Shown: piece by piece, positions 45,471-54,682 of the stretch
How the letters are laid out: the number at the start of each line of letters is the position of its first letter
Numbering within the stretch: position 1 is the stretch's first letter
Assembly: GCF_000399665.1 (NCBI RefSeq)
Contig: NZ_KB976986.1
Coordinates: 1-64,000, forward strand
Length of the DNA stretch: 64,000 nt
Direction: 5' to 3'
DNA from: Acinetobacter calcoaceticus ANC 3811
Lineage (GTDB): Bacteria > Pseudomonadota > Gammaproteobacteria > Pseudomonadales > Moraxellaceae
The notes under the pieces: generated by a model
Seen by the model: the letters and a program-made list of their open reading frames with translations, nothing else
What the model was told of the DNA's origin: nothing
Database searches by the model: none
Program-made: the position numbers and the translations under genes

Positions 45471-45843
45471 ATCCTAATAAAATGAACAACCATGTAATGG
45501 CAATGATAGAAAGTGCGACAAATTGAGCAGCGCTTCCCATATCTTTTGCATTTTTAGAAAGCTGATGTTTTTCAAGAGAAACTCGATCAACGACTGCTTC
45601 AATAGCTGAATTGAACAGTTCAACGATCATTGCAAATAAACATACAATAATGAGTAATACGTGTTCACTGCGGGTTACATCAAGAAAAAAACTGACTGGA
45701 ATTAAAATAAGATTAATTAAAACAATTTGTCGGAAAGCGGCTTCATTTTTATAAGCTGCTTTAAATCCGGAAATCGAGTAGCCCGTTGCATTTAATATAC
45801 GCTTAAGGCCTGTTTTGCCCTTATAAGGAGAATAGCTATTCAT
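45469..45843 (-). CDS. dgkA: Membrane diacylglycerol kinase
   Basis: 124 residues, three predicted membrane spans, with the family signature ELFNSAIEAVVDR and the N-terminal NATGYSISGFKAAYKNEAAFRQ. It is the small trimeric inner-membrane enzyme recycling diacylglycerol to phosphatidic acid. The only nearby plus-strand terminator hairpin lacks a T run on the minus strand, so its own terminator is unclear. Confidence 0.96.
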   Translation of the reverse strand: MNSYSPYKGKTGLKRILNATGYSISGFKAAYKNEAAFRQIVLINLILIPVSFFLDVTRSEHVLLIIVCLFAMIVELFNSAIEAVVDRVSLEKHQLSKNAKDMGSAAQFVALSIIAITWLFILLG

Positions 45844-45949
45844 TTACTTATATTTCTGACACATTTCATGCATTATACAATTTGGGTCTTAAAAAATTAT
45901 TAAATCTTTTTTAAAGATTTTGACTTTATAACTGAATAGAGAAGAAGAG

Positions 45950-46912
45950 ATGAAAAAATTATGTGTAGCTTTGGGTCTTGCATTTTGTAGCATGCATGCT
46001 GCGTATGCCGAGCAAGCGCCTACTCAACAAGTACCTGGATATTATAAGCATCAATTCGGCAAATACCGTGTGACTTCTTTACTTGATGGTACGATTTATC
46101 TAAATCCTGACTTGTTTAAAAATTTAAATCAGACTCAGAAAACTAAAATATTAACTAAATATGCTGCTGTGAATGAGAAGGGTATTCAAACTTCGGTCAA
46201 TGCATTTTTAGTTGATGATGGCAAAAGTTTGACGCTTGTCGACAGTGGTGCAGCAAGTTGCTTTGGTCCACAACTTGGTTCGATTGCAAAAAATATTGAA
46301 TTGGCAGGGTATCAACTGGCAAATGTAAAAACAGTGTTGCTCACACATTTACATCCAGACCATGTGTGCGGAATTGCTCAAAATGGGAAAGCTGTTTTTC
46401 CAAATGCAACCGTTTATGCACATGAACGCGAGGCTGATTATTGGTTAAATCCAGCTTCTGAAAAAACAGTGCCAGCGAATCAAAAAGCAAATTATTTAGG
46501 TACTGTTAAAAATGTAAAAGCAGCACTTGCTCCATATCAAGCAACAAAAGCATTCAAGACATTTAAAGATGGTGATGTCATTCAAGGCTTTGAAGTGATC
46601 GATACGCGTGGTCATACACCTGGTCATCATAGCTTTCGCTTAAAGAGTAATGATCAACAAATCATTTTTGTCGGAGACATCGTTCACTCACATTCTTTGC
46701 AGTTTGATGCTCCAAAAACAGGTGTGGATTTTGATGTGAATTCTGAGCAGGCGATTAATACCCGTTTAAAAATGTTCGCTGAAATTTCAAATAAACAGCA
46801 GTGGGTCGCAGCACCACATTTACCATTCCCAGGCATTGGCCATGTTTATAAAGTAAACGCTGAGCAATATCAGTGGATTCCTCTCTATTTTGATAATGTT
46901 GTAGAGAAATAA
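45950..46912 (+). CDS. Periplasmic metallo-beta-lactamase-fold hydrolase
   Basis: 320 residues with a signal peptide (MKKLCVALGLAFCSMHAAYA). The zinc motif HLHPDH is at about 133-138, with GHTPGHHSF and VGDIVHSH further on, typical of MBL-fold enzymes of the AHL-lactonase/AttM-like type. The substrate could be a lactone or ester; no beta-lactam resistance should be inferred. It appears monocistronic, with a terminator directly after the stop. Confidence 0.85.
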   Translation: MKKLCVALGLAFCSMHAAYAEQAPTQQVPGYYKHQFGKYRVTSLLDGTIYLNPDLFKNLNQTQKTKILTKYAAVNEKGIQTSVNAFLVDDGKSLTLVDSGAASCFGPQLGSIAKNIELAGYQLANVKTVLLTHLHPDHVCGIAQNGKAVFPNATVYAHEREADYWLNPASEKTVPANQKANYLGTVKNVKAALAPYQATKAFKTFKDGDVIQGFEVIDTRGHTPGHHSFRLKSNDQQIIFVGDIVHSHSLQFDAPKTGVDFDVNSEQAINTRLKMFAEISNKQQWVAAPHLPFPGIGHVYKVNAEQYQWIPLYFDNVVEK

Positions 46913-46942
46913 AAAAACAGGGCATTTATTGCCCTGTTTTTT
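46911..46942. terminator. Bidirectional terminator between the MBL gene and glpQ
   Basis: A run, CAGGGCA (46918-46924), TTTAT, TGCCCTG (46930-46936), six T residues. Convergent genes on both sides. Confidence 0.9.
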
Positions 46943-46957
46943 CATTAAAAACTTTAA

Positions 46958-48112
46958 TTATTTTGCGGCTTTTTCATAATTAATAACAGCTTCACGGCCA
47001 AGTGCTGGGTCATCTGTAAAGACCCCATCAACACCCGCTTTGAAATAGGCTTCAAACTCTTTTAAAGCACCAGTTGGGCAGCGCTCAGCTGGTTTATCTT
47101 GACTGCATTTTAAAGGCTTTGGTAAGAAATTATTTTCTGGACGGAAAGTATAAGGATGTACTTTTAAACCAGCTGCATGCGCATCAGAAATAAACGAAGT
47201 CGTTTGAACTGAGCCATTGTCATTAAAGTTCAGAATATAGCCTTTACTTGGACCTACCCCGTTTGCATATTTAGCTACGTCTTTTAAGCTTTGTGCTGTG
47301 GCTAAATCAGCATAAGTTCTAGTTTCACCAGATTCAACGAAGTCGGCTGGTTGAGAAGTTTTAGCGTCATATAATTGAATAATTTGTGCATGTTTAATGG
47401 TTTTATGAAGGTCGAGCTGATCTTTCAAATATTTTAAATTACTCACTTCAAAAGACTGTAAATAGACAGGTGCAATATCACGTGTATATTTATATTTGGC
47501 TAATGTTTTTAGAAGGGTATCTTCCATTGCCAGATTATGATTTTTAAAGTAACTCGGATGTTTGGTTTCAATATATAAACCAATAATTTTTCCCGTTTTT
47601 TTATAATTTGCTTCAGCCAGCTCAATCACTTGTTCTAGAGTCGGGACAGGGTAAAGGTCATTATAGGCTGTGTTTGCAGGTCGGAACTCTGGAATACGTT
47701 CACGTGCTTTAAGTTGCTGTAATTCACTTAAAGTGAAGTCCTCTGTAAACCAACCCGTTAAGTCTTTGCCGTCAATATTTTTTGTTTTTTTACGGTCTGC
47801 AAACTGAGTTAAAGTACTTACGTTGGTTGTTCCACCAATCTCATTTTCATGACGAGTAACTAACACGCCGTCTTGTGTAGAGACTAAATCTGGTTCAATA
47901 AAATCTGCACCATCATCAATGGCTTTTTGATACGAAGCTAAAGTGTGTTCAGGGCGTAAAGCACTAGCGCCACGGTGCCCAATTACTAAAATCTTAGGTA
48001 GTTGATACTCTGGTGTAGTTGGTGTGTTTTCAGTTTTATCATCGTCATTACAGCCAACCAAGCTAATTAAACTTAAGCATAAAATTGCTCTTTTAAACAT
48101 AATTTTACTCAT
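46958..48112 (-). CDS. glpQ: Glycerophosphodiester phosphodiesterase, lipoprotein
   Basis: 384 residues with a lipoprotein signal ending LISLVGC (lipobox LVGC) and an acidic linker. The GDPD motif VIGHRGASALRPEHTLASY plus DFIEPDLVSTQDGVLVTRHE identify the periplasmic GlpQ type, which splits glycerophosphodiesters to glycerol-3-phosphate and an alcohol. An in-frame Met at 48100 gives a tighter signal peptide and is an alternative start. No glpT transporter is adjacent, so glycerol-3-phosphate uptake must be encoded elsewhere. Confidence 0.93.
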   Translation of the reverse strand: MSKIMFKRAILCLSLISLVGCNDDDKTENTPTTPEYQLPKILVIGHRGASALRPEHTLASYQKAIDDGADFIEPDLVSTQDGVLVTRHENEIGGTTNVSTLTQFADRKKTKNIDGKDLTGWFTEDFTLSELQQLKARERIPEFRPANTAYNDLYPVPTLEQVIELAEANYKKTGKIIGLYIETKHPSYFKNHNLAMEDTLLKTLAKYKYTRDIAPVYLQSFEVSNLKYLKDQLDLHKTIKHAQIIQLYDAKTSQPADFVESGETRTYADLATAQSLKDVAKYANGVGPSKGYILNFNDNGSVQTTSFISDAHAAGLKVHPYTFRPENNFLPKPLKCSQDKPAERCPTGALKEFEAYFKAGVDGVFTDDPALGREAVINYEKAAK

Positions 48113-48363
48113 ATTGTTTTAATTGAAACGGCTCTAGTTTGCTCATTGAACTTGACGTGATCATGAAGAATTCATGAATTTTCAGTGACACTTGTTAAAA
48201 CCTTCTTTATGGCTTTGTAGGAAATGCCTATTCCTGCTTTGTTTTTGTCCTAATTGCATTTATTGTGTTAATTCTACTTGTCTTTTATATATCGCTCGTT
48301 GATGATCATGATGCCGAATTCGGTATTGCCACCTGTTAATTGACGACTTAATTTTGAGCAGCC

Positions 48364-51300
48364 ATGCTATCTAAATTTTTTATTCAGCGCCCTATTTTTG
48401 CCAGCGTACTCGCAATTATTGTTATGGCATTTGGTATTTTCTCGGTTATGAATTTGCCAGTAGAACGCTATCCCGATATTGCACCACCAAAAATTACAGT
48501 ATCGGCAAGTTATAGTGGGGCAGATGCACAGACGGTTGAGCAAAGTGTTACTCAGATTTTAGAACAGCAAATACAAGGTATTGATCACTTACTTTATTTC
48601 AGCTCTACAAGTGATTCGTCGGGACGTAGCCGAATTACGATTAGTTTTGATAATGGAACAAATCCAGATACGGCACAGGTGCAAGTACAAAATAGCATTA
48701 GTGGCGTGATAAGACGTTTACCAGATGAAGTACAACGCCAAGGGGTGACGGTAAGTAAGTCTCTGGGCGATACTTTTATGGTGGTAGGTTTATATGACTC
48801 GACTGGTAAAGCGGGGAATATTGAGCTATCAGACTATTTAACGACGCATGTGGTAGATAACCTGAACCGTATTGAAGGGGTGGGTGAGTCCGATGTTTTT
48901 GGTTCGCAATATGCAATGCGAATCTGGTTAAATCCTGATAAATTAAAACAATATAATTTAATGCCAAGTGATGTTGCCAGTGCAATTACCGCTCAAAATA
49001 CCCAAGTGGCTGCGGGTGCAATTGGCGATTTACCTGTTATTGATGGGCAATATTTAAATACTAAAGTTACAGCTGGTTCTCGACTAAAAACAGTCGAAGA
49101 TTTTAAAAATATTGTAGTAAAATCAAATCAAACAGCGAGTTATGTCTATTTAAAAGATATTGCTAGAGTTGAGTTAGGTGCAGAAAACTATCAGTCATTT
49201 AACACCATTAATGGTTATCCTGCCGCAGGTTTAGGTATTTCACTGTCTTCGGGTGCAAATGCCATTCAGACCTCTAAACTCATCCATCAAACTCTAGATC
49301 AGCTTACAACTAAATTACCTGCGGGTTATAAAATTGTTTATCCACGTGATAACACGCCGTTTGTTCAAGAGTCGATTAAGGAAGTTGTAAAGACCCTTAT
49401 TGAAGCGATTATTTTAGTTATTTTAGTGATGTTCCTGTTTTTGCAAAGCTGGCGCGCGACACTCATTCCGAGTATTACCGTTCCGGTTGTTATTTTAGGA
49501 ACTTTTGCTGTCTTATATGTGCTTGGTTTTAGTATTAACACCTTAACGTTATTTGCGCTGGTACTCGCTATTGGTTTGTTAGTCGATGATGCAATTGTCG
49601 TGGTGGAAAACGTTGAACGGCTCATGCATGAACAGCACTTAACACCGAAAGAGGCAGCCATTGAGTCAATGGGCGAAATTAGTGGTGCTTTAATTGGGAT
49701 TACATTGGTATTAACTGCTGTTTTTATTCCAATGTCTTTTTTAGGTGGCTCAATTGGGGTAATTTACCGCCAGTTTTCCATTACCTTAGTTGCGGCTATG
49801 GCTTTATCGCTTGTTGTTGCATTAGTCCTAACACCAGCATTGTGTGCCTTAATTTTAAAGCCTAATCCTCAGCCTATGCGTTGGGCAGTTTGGTTTAATC
49901 AAAAGATTGATCAACTGAAAAATCAATATATCAAGATTGTTCAAACAAGCATTCGTTATAGTAAATCGGTTGTCGTGATTTTTGTGGCTTTGATTGCTGT
50001 TTTTATGCTGTTCTATAGCGGTTTAAAAAGTGGATTTATTCCTAAAGAAGATCAAGGGATTTTAAGCGTTCAAATTAAGCTTGTTGATAGTGCTCCAATT
50101 TCTCAAAGTCAGAAAATTGGTGAACAAGTTCGTCAATATTTCTTGACTCAAGAAGATAAAAATGTCGATTTAGTTTTAATCCGCTATGGTCGAAACAATT
50201 CGGGTACAGGGCAGAACTTGGCGCAAGGGTTCATTGCTTTAAAACCGTGGGATGTGCGTACTGGAAAAGAAAACTCAGCGGATGCTATACAAAAGCGGGC
50301 AATGAAATATTTTAGTCAATTAAATAATGCTCAAATTAATGTGACTTTACCCCCTTCGGTAAATGGTTTAGGTCAAACCGATGGTATGGATTTATGGATT
50401 CAAGATTTAAATGGGCAGGGACAAGATTTTCTAGATAGCACTTTCCGTCAGTTGCAAACTCAAAGTAAAAATTATTCAACTTTTGAAAACTTTGATAAGC
50501 AATCAACCAATAGTAAAGCAAATCTCAATATCAAAATTGATCAGAAACAAGCGTTAGCAAATGGTTTAGAACTTCCTGCAATTAACAACACTTTGTCGAG
50601 TGCGTGGGGCGGAACATATGTAAATGACTTTATTGACCGTGGTCGTATTAAGCGTGTCATGATTCAAGGGGATGCCGAGTTCAGATCAAAACCTGAAGAT
50701 TTATATAACTGGTCTGTGCGTAACAACCAAAATGAAATGGTGCCTTTTAGTTCATTTGCTAACTTTAGCTGGGGCGGTGCTCCTGAAATCGTAAAACGTT
50801 ATATGGGTTATAGTGCCTTGCAGTTACAGGCGGATGTTGCGAGTGGCAGCAGTTCAGGTCAGGCAATGAAAGATGTTGAGCAACTTGTAAATCAGCAAAA
50901 AGATGTTGGTTTAGCTTGGACAGGTTTATCTTTTGAAGAACAGAAGTCGACAAATCAGGCTGTCTGGTTATATTTAATTTCGGCCGGCTTTATTTTCTTA
51001 TGTTTAGCCGCTCTATATGAAAGCTTGAGCATTCCAGCCGCTGTGATGACCTCTATTCCGCTAGGTGTCGGAGGAAGTGTCATATTCTCATATATTTTCG
51101 GACTACCAAATGATGTGTATTTCCAGATTGCACTGTTAACCACAATTGGTCTGTCATGTAAAAACGCAATTTTAATTGTTGAGTTTGCAGCGTTGGCTCA
51201 AGAAAAGGGTAGGAATGCCATTCAGGCGGCTTTAGAGGGCGCTAGCTTGCGTCTAAGACCGATTTTAATGACATCTTTAGCTTTTGGTGCAGGTGTGATT

Positions 51301-51459
51301 CCTCTCGTTTTTGCTCAAGGTGCTGGGGCTGTGAGCCGTCAAGAAATCGGTATTAGTATTTTAGGTGGAGTGATGTTTGGTACGGTGCTGGTTTTATTCT
51401 TTATTCCAGTTATGTATGTGTTATTGCGTTCATTATTTAGATCGAAAGCGTCTAGTTAA
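48364..51459 (+). CDS. RND (HAE1-type) multidrug efflux permease, orphan
   Basis: 1031 residues, AcrB-like. It starts FIQRPIFASVLAIIVMAFG, has twelve predicted spans in two halves with two large periplasmic loops, and keeps the proton-relay pair Asp408-Asp409 (LLVDDAIVVVENVERL) and Lys933 (CKNAILIVEF). It pumps drugs, dyes or detergents through a tripartite complex. No membrane-fusion or outer-membrane gene is adjacent on either side, so partners must be encoded elsewhere. No regulator is beside it. It differs in context from adeABC, adeFGH and adeIJK. Confidence 0.93.
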   Translation: MLSKFFIQRPIFASVLAIIVMAFGIFSVMNLPVERYPDIAPPKITVSASYSGADAQTVEQSVTQILEQQIQGIDHLLYFSSTSDSSGRSRITISFDNGTNPDTAQVQVQNSISGVIRRLPDEVQRQGVTVSKSLGDTFMVVGLYDSTGKAGNIELSDYLTTHVVDNLNRIEGVGESDVFGSQYAMRIWLNPDKLKQYNLMPSDVASAITAQNTQVAAGAIGDLPVIDGQYLNTKVTAGSRLKTVEDFKNIVVKSNQTASYVYLKDIARVELGAENYQSFNTINGYPAAGLGISLSSGANAIQTSKLIHQTLDQLTTKLPAGYKIVYPRDNTPFVQESIKEVVKTLIEAIILVILVMFLFLQSWRATLIPSITVPVVILGTFAVLYVLGFSINTLTLFALVLAIGLLVDDAIVVVENVERLMHEQHLTPKEAAIESMGEISGALIGITLVLTAVFIPMSFLGGSIGVIYRQFSITLVAAMALSLVVALVLTPALCALILKPNPQPMRWAVWFNQKIDQLKNQYIKIVQTSIRYSKSVVVIFVALIAVFMLFYSGLKSGFIPKEDQGILSVQIKLVDSAPISQSQKIGEQVRQYFLTQEDKNVDLVLIRYGRNNSGTGQNLAQGFIALKPWDVRTGKENSADAIQKRAMKYFSQLNNAQINVTLPPSVNGLGQTDGMDLWIQDLNGQGQDFLDSTFRQLQTQSKNYSTFENFDKQSTNSKANLNIKIDQKQALANGLELPAINNTLSSAWGGTYVNDFIDRGRIKRVMIQGDAEFRSKPEDLYNWSVRNNQNEMVPFSSFANFSWGGAPEIVKRYMGYSALQLQADVASGSSSGQAMKDVEQLVNQQKDVGLAWTGLSFEEQKSTNQAVWLYLISAGFIFLCLAALYESLSIPAAVMTSIPLGVGGSVIFSYIFGLPNDVYFQIALLTTIGLSCKNAILIVEFAALAQEKGRNAIQAALEGASLRLRPILMTSLAFGAGVIPLVFAQGAGAVSRQEIGISILGGVMFGTVLVLFFIPVMYVLLRSLFRSKASS

Positions 51460-51531
51460 AAGTAAACAATTTAAAAAGAGGCATCAAATCAAGTATATTA
51501 AGTTTAACTTCTCTTCATATATTTGATTTAG

Positions 51532-52107
51532 ATGCCTCAAGAAAAAAAATTAACAGAGCAACAGGTCATCGCATTAGAACGAGACCTAGCCAAGTTTGCC
51601 ACCATGATGGATAGCGCAGTACGCATTCCTTTTACAAAGCAGGGCATTGGGGCCGATGCTGCACTGAGCACGATTCCAATTGCCGGTGATGTCGCTGGTT
51701 TTGTGCTGACGTGTTATGCGATTTATAAAGCTAAACAGATTGGTGTACCACAACACAAGTTAACTCCAGTCATAAAACTCGCTGTCGTAGATGCTGTAGT
51801 AGGTTTTGTTCCTGTTGCTGGGACTATTTTCGATATATTTATACGGCCTAGTAGAAAAGCCTTAGATGTGGTTCATACCCACATACGCGAAGAATATGCG
51901 ATTCAAAGTGATATTCATGTTGTTCATCCATATTTGCATGAAAAGCTCGAAAAGAAGCAGCAGCACTCAGCCTTCTGGCGTAATCCTGTGGTGAGTTGGT
52001 TATGGTTGCATATACCCGATTTATTAGGCGCGTTTGTACTGTTTTTAATTGGCTTCGCTGTTTGGTGGGGTGCAAGTTATCTTTGGGGTCTCTATCAAAC
52101 CATGTAA
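51532..52107 (+). CDS. DUF4112 membrane protein
   Basis: 191 residues. The conserved block DSAVRIPFTKQGIGADAALS, IPIAGDVAGFVLTCYAIYKA and VVDAVVGFVPVAGTIFDIFI is the DUF4112 domain, with two hydrophobic helices. A third span near the C-terminus (LGAFVLFLIGFAVWW) anchors the tail. Function unknown. It lies 72 bp after the RND gene on the same strand, possibly with its own promoter. Confidence 0.85.
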   Translation: MPQEKKLTEQQVIALERDLAKFATMMDSAVRIPFTKQGIGADAALSTIPIAGDVAGFVLTCYAIYKAKQIGVPQHKLTPVIKLAVVDAVVGFVPVAGTIFDIFIRPSRKALDVVHTHIREEYAIQSDIHVVHPYLHEKLEKKQQHSAFWRNPVVSWLWLHIPDLLGAFVLFLIGFAVWWGASYLWGLYQTM

Positions 52108-52110
52108 TAA

Positions 52111-52140
52111 AAATAAAGCCTCCAGTTGGAGGCTTTATTT
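52111..52140. terminator. Bidirectional terminator between the DUF4112 gene and htpX
   Basis: AATAAAGCCTCC, loop AGTT, GGAGGCTTTATTT: a 12-bp stem flanked by A/T on both sides. Confidence 0.88.
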
Positions 52141-52156
52141 CTTCACGTTAAACGTT

Positions 52157-53062
52157 TTATGGGCAATCTAATTGATGTAAAGCTGCCACACGTTGTTCAA
52201 TTGTTGGGTGGGTTTGGAACAAAGCAGCTAAGCTAAAGCCTTGTTCTTTACCTTCCGCAATCGCGAAAGCTTTCATTTCTTTTGGCATTTGATCTGGCAA
52301 TTCTGTCTCAGCTTGGAGACGTAATAATGCAGAAATCATTGCTTGTTTACCGGCTAAACGTGCACCTGCTTCATCAGCACGGTATTCACGATAACGAGAG
52401 AACCACATCACAATGGCAGAAGCGAGAATACCAAAGACGATATCTAATACCATGGTAATGAGGAAATAACCCATACCTGGGGCTTGATCATCTTGACGAC
52501 CAAAAACATTACGGTCGATAAAATCACCGACTACACGAGCAAAGAACATAACAAAGGCGTTCACGACACCTTGGATGAGTGCTAGGGTAACCATGTCACC
52601 ATTCGCAACGTGACCAATTTCGTGCGCAAGCACAGCACGTAGCTCATCCTTGTTCATACGCTCAAGGAGACCAGATGAAACGGCAACTAAGGCATCATTC
52701 TTATTCCAGCCTGTTGCAAAGGCATTGGATTGATATGATGGAAAAATACCAACCTCTGGCATGTTAATACCAGAACGTTGAGAAAGTTCAGCGACTGTTT
52801 GCAATAACCAGCTTTCAGCTTGGTTACGAGGAGCATTCGGGTCGATCAGTTCTGTACCGGTCGTTTTCTTAGCCATCCATTTTGACATGAATAACGAGAT
52901 TAAAGATCCCACCATACCAAACACAAAACAGATCACTAAAAGGTTGCCTAGATTTAAGCCACCCGCGCCATGGTAACTACCGACACCGAAGAGTGACAAA
53001 ATAATGCCAGCTACAACCAGTACCGCGAGGTTGGTAAGCAAAAACAAACCAATCCGCATCAT
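52157..53062 (-). CDS. htpX: Membrane zinc protease HtpX
   Basis: 301 residues. Two N-terminal spans, the zinc motif [12 protein letters not shown], two further spans, then [15 protein letters not shown] with the third zinc ligand. It cleaves misfolded inner-membrane proteins, overlapping with FtsH, also encoded in this window. A GAGGA site lies 8 nt before the ATG; a second Met follows directly. Confidence 0.97.
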   Translation of the reverse strand: MMRIGLFLLTNLAVLVVAGIILSLFGVGSYHGAGGLNLGNLLVICFVFGMVGSLISLFMSKWMAKKTTGTELIDPNAPRNQAESWLLQTVAELSQRSGINMPEVGIFPSYQSNAFATGWNKNDALVAVSSGLLERMNKDELRAVLAHEIGHVANGDMVTLALIQGVVNAFVMFFARVVGDFIDRNVFGRQDDQAPGMGYFLITMVLDIVFGILASAIVMWFSRYREYRADEAGARLAGKQAMISALLRLQAETELPDQMPKEMKAFAIAEGKEQGFSLAALFQTHPTIEQRVAALHQLDCP

Positions 53063-53280
53063 TGAGAAAATCCTCTTATAAATAAAATGTTATCTGATTT
53101 ACAAATTCTAAATCATGCAGCTAATATGCGGGGCTTAGGGGAAAAATTCAAGAAAAAAATAAGGAATTGATACATTCTTTCATTTAGCAGAATGTACCTA
53201 AATTTAAAGAATAATTGGCTAAAATCGCCTAAATGGTAAGGATCAGGTAATAGATCATTACAATTTAAAGCACAGAAACT

Positions 53281-53298
53281 TGACGGAATAAACCGTCA
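53281..53298 (-). terminator. Weak terminator-like hairpin after the transglycosylase gene
   Basis: TGACGG (53281-53286) and CCGTCA (53293-53298) form a 6-bp stem just downstream of the minus-strand gene ending at 53309. There is no good T run, so function is doubtful. Confidence 0.35.
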
Positions 53299-53308
53299 GT
53301 AAACGTTC

Positions 53309-54178
53309 TTATTCTATTCGAATATGTGCAGTTGCCGTGGCGTTGTTTGTGACATAAGTACCGGTAGGCGCATCAGTAAATGTGCCATTTGATAAAGTCA
53401 CAATTTGACGAGAGGAAGAATATTTAGGAGCTGGTGGTGCTATTTGAGCTGTTGTGTTTTCCACTAAATTAGAAGGTTGAGAGGGGACTTGTGCTGAAGT
53501 ATTAGAACTATTGGAAAAAGATGAAAAACCTGAACCAGATGAATATAAGTTTTGATATCGGCTCGTTACACGGCGCACGTAATCTTGGGTTTCACGAAAA
53601 GGTGGAATGCCGCCGTATTTATCAACGTTTCCTTCACCAGCATTGTAAGCAGCAAGTGCCATTTGCGTATTGCCACGAAAACGCTTGAGCAACCAGCTTA
53701 AATATTTTGCACCTGCAAAGATATTTTGCTGAGCATCAAAGGCATTGGTCACGTTAAATCGACGTGCAGTCGCCGGCATAAGTTGCATAAGACCTTGCGC
53801 TCCCACAGGAGAACGGGCATTTGCATTAAATCCTGACTCGGTATGCATGACAGCCTTAATTAAGCCTTCAGATACACCATGCTGTAGAGCAGCTTGTTTA
53901 ATAATATGGTCAAAAGCATTTTTATTTTTATTGTAGCTTGGCAGAACAGAAGCTTCTGATGCTCCCCAATTTGTATAACTATGAATATTACTGTCAGGGT
54001 AATACGTCATTTTTACTTTTTTAAGTGACTGATCATAACTTTTTCGGTTAGTCAGCAATGTACTACCATTTTTATCTTGGTAGACATACATTTGACCTGC
54101 TGAGCTCGACGTTATGCCGACCGAAAAAGTAGTCATCCCCAGTAAACAAGAAAAAAGAAATTGAACCGGTTTTTTCAT
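53309..54178 (-). CDS. Lytic transglycosylase (SLT domain) with N-terminal DUF4124
   Basis: 289 residues with a signal peptide (MKKPVQFLFSCLLGMTTFSVG). A short DUF4124-like segment (MYVYQDKNGSTLLTNRKS) precedes a Slt domain: the catalytic Glu is in HTESGFNANARSPVGAQGL, followed by MQLMPATARRFNV and ALAAYNAGEGNVDKYGGIPP. It cleaves the MurNAc-GlcNAc bond of peptidoglycan with anhydro-ring formation. The tail is Ser/Asn/Pro-rich. A second transglycosylase is at 56269. Confidence 0.92.
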   Translation of the reverse strand: MKKPVQFLFSCLLGMTTFSVGITSSSAGQMYVYQDKNGSTLLTNRKSYDQSLKKVKMTYYPDSNIHSYTNWGASEASVLPSYNKNKNAFDHIIKQAALQHGVSEGLIKAVMHTESGFNANARSPVGAQGLMQLMPATARRFNVTNAFDAQQNIFAGAKYLSWLLKRFRGNTQMALAAYNAGEGNVDKYGGIPPFRETQDYVRRVTSRYQNLYSSGSGFSSFSNSSNTSAQVPSQPSNLVENTTAQIAPPAPKYSSSRQIVTLSNGTFTDAPTGTYVTNNATATAHIRIE

Positions 54179-54355
54179 TTTATGTTATTCACAATTTTAA
54201 GATATTCAAAACTTGTCGAAGAGTTTATCAAAAAATATTACAGAAAGAACTTTTGTGTAATTTTTTTTATTTCGACTCTTTCAAAAAATCAAGCTGTTTT
54301 GTTCGAATGCTCATCAAAAAAAATTAAAAATTATTTTTAAAATGATTCTATTGAC

Positions 54356-54378
54356 TTGAATAACATGTTGATATTCAA
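54356..54378. promoter_or_regulatory. Perfect inverted repeat, possible operator
   Basis: TTGAATA (54356-54362) and TATTCAA (54372-54378) are separated by nine bases. A TTGACT box at 54351-54356 overlaps its left edge. It could be a repressor site in the spacer between the transglycosylase gene and ttcA. Confidence 0.35.
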
Positions 54379-54459
54379 TGATAAAAAACATTGGCTAAAA
54401 AATGATCAATTTAAATAAAACCCTTAACAGAAGGTCTAAACAGTTTGTCAAGTACGAAG

Positions 54460-54504
54460 AAATCCACAATTTTATCCACAGGTTTTGTGGAAAACTGTGG
54501 AAAA
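54460..54504. promoter_or_regulatory. Cluster of DnaA-box-like 9-mers
   Basis: TTATCCACA at 54472-54480 is a perfect high-affinity DnaA box. AAATCCACA at 54460-54468 and two TTTTCCACA boxes on the minus strand (54486-54494 and 54496-54504) are close variants. Four boxes within 45 bp in an AT-rich spacer are far more than expected by chance. Confidence 0.6.
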
Positions 54505-54682
54505 GTCCAAAAAGTAAGCACTTTGCACAATTTTTGAACGCTTCAGTCAAAATAGAGCACGACTTTTGCATCATGCATGAGCAATGTGACGACTTCAAGA
54601 ATTGAAACTATTCTTTTGGTGCGATTCTCTTCCGAATCATATAAAATTGCGCGGTATTTTTATTTATGGGTATATCTCGTCT

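Noticed and set aside
45950..46912. Beta-lactamase resistance gene
   Set aside because: The MBL-fold motif is shared by many hydrolases; sequence features point to a lactonase-like enzyme.
54460..54504. Chromosomal replication origin
   Set aside because: DnaA boxes are present, but none of the genes usually flanking oriC (dnaA, dnaN, rpmH, gidA) are in the window and no clear AT-rich 13-mer array was seen.
54395..54605. 67-codon frames on both strands in the spacer before ttcA
   Set aside because: Two nearly coincident opposite frames in AT-rich DNA with no ribosome-binding site; the spacer is better explained as regulatory.
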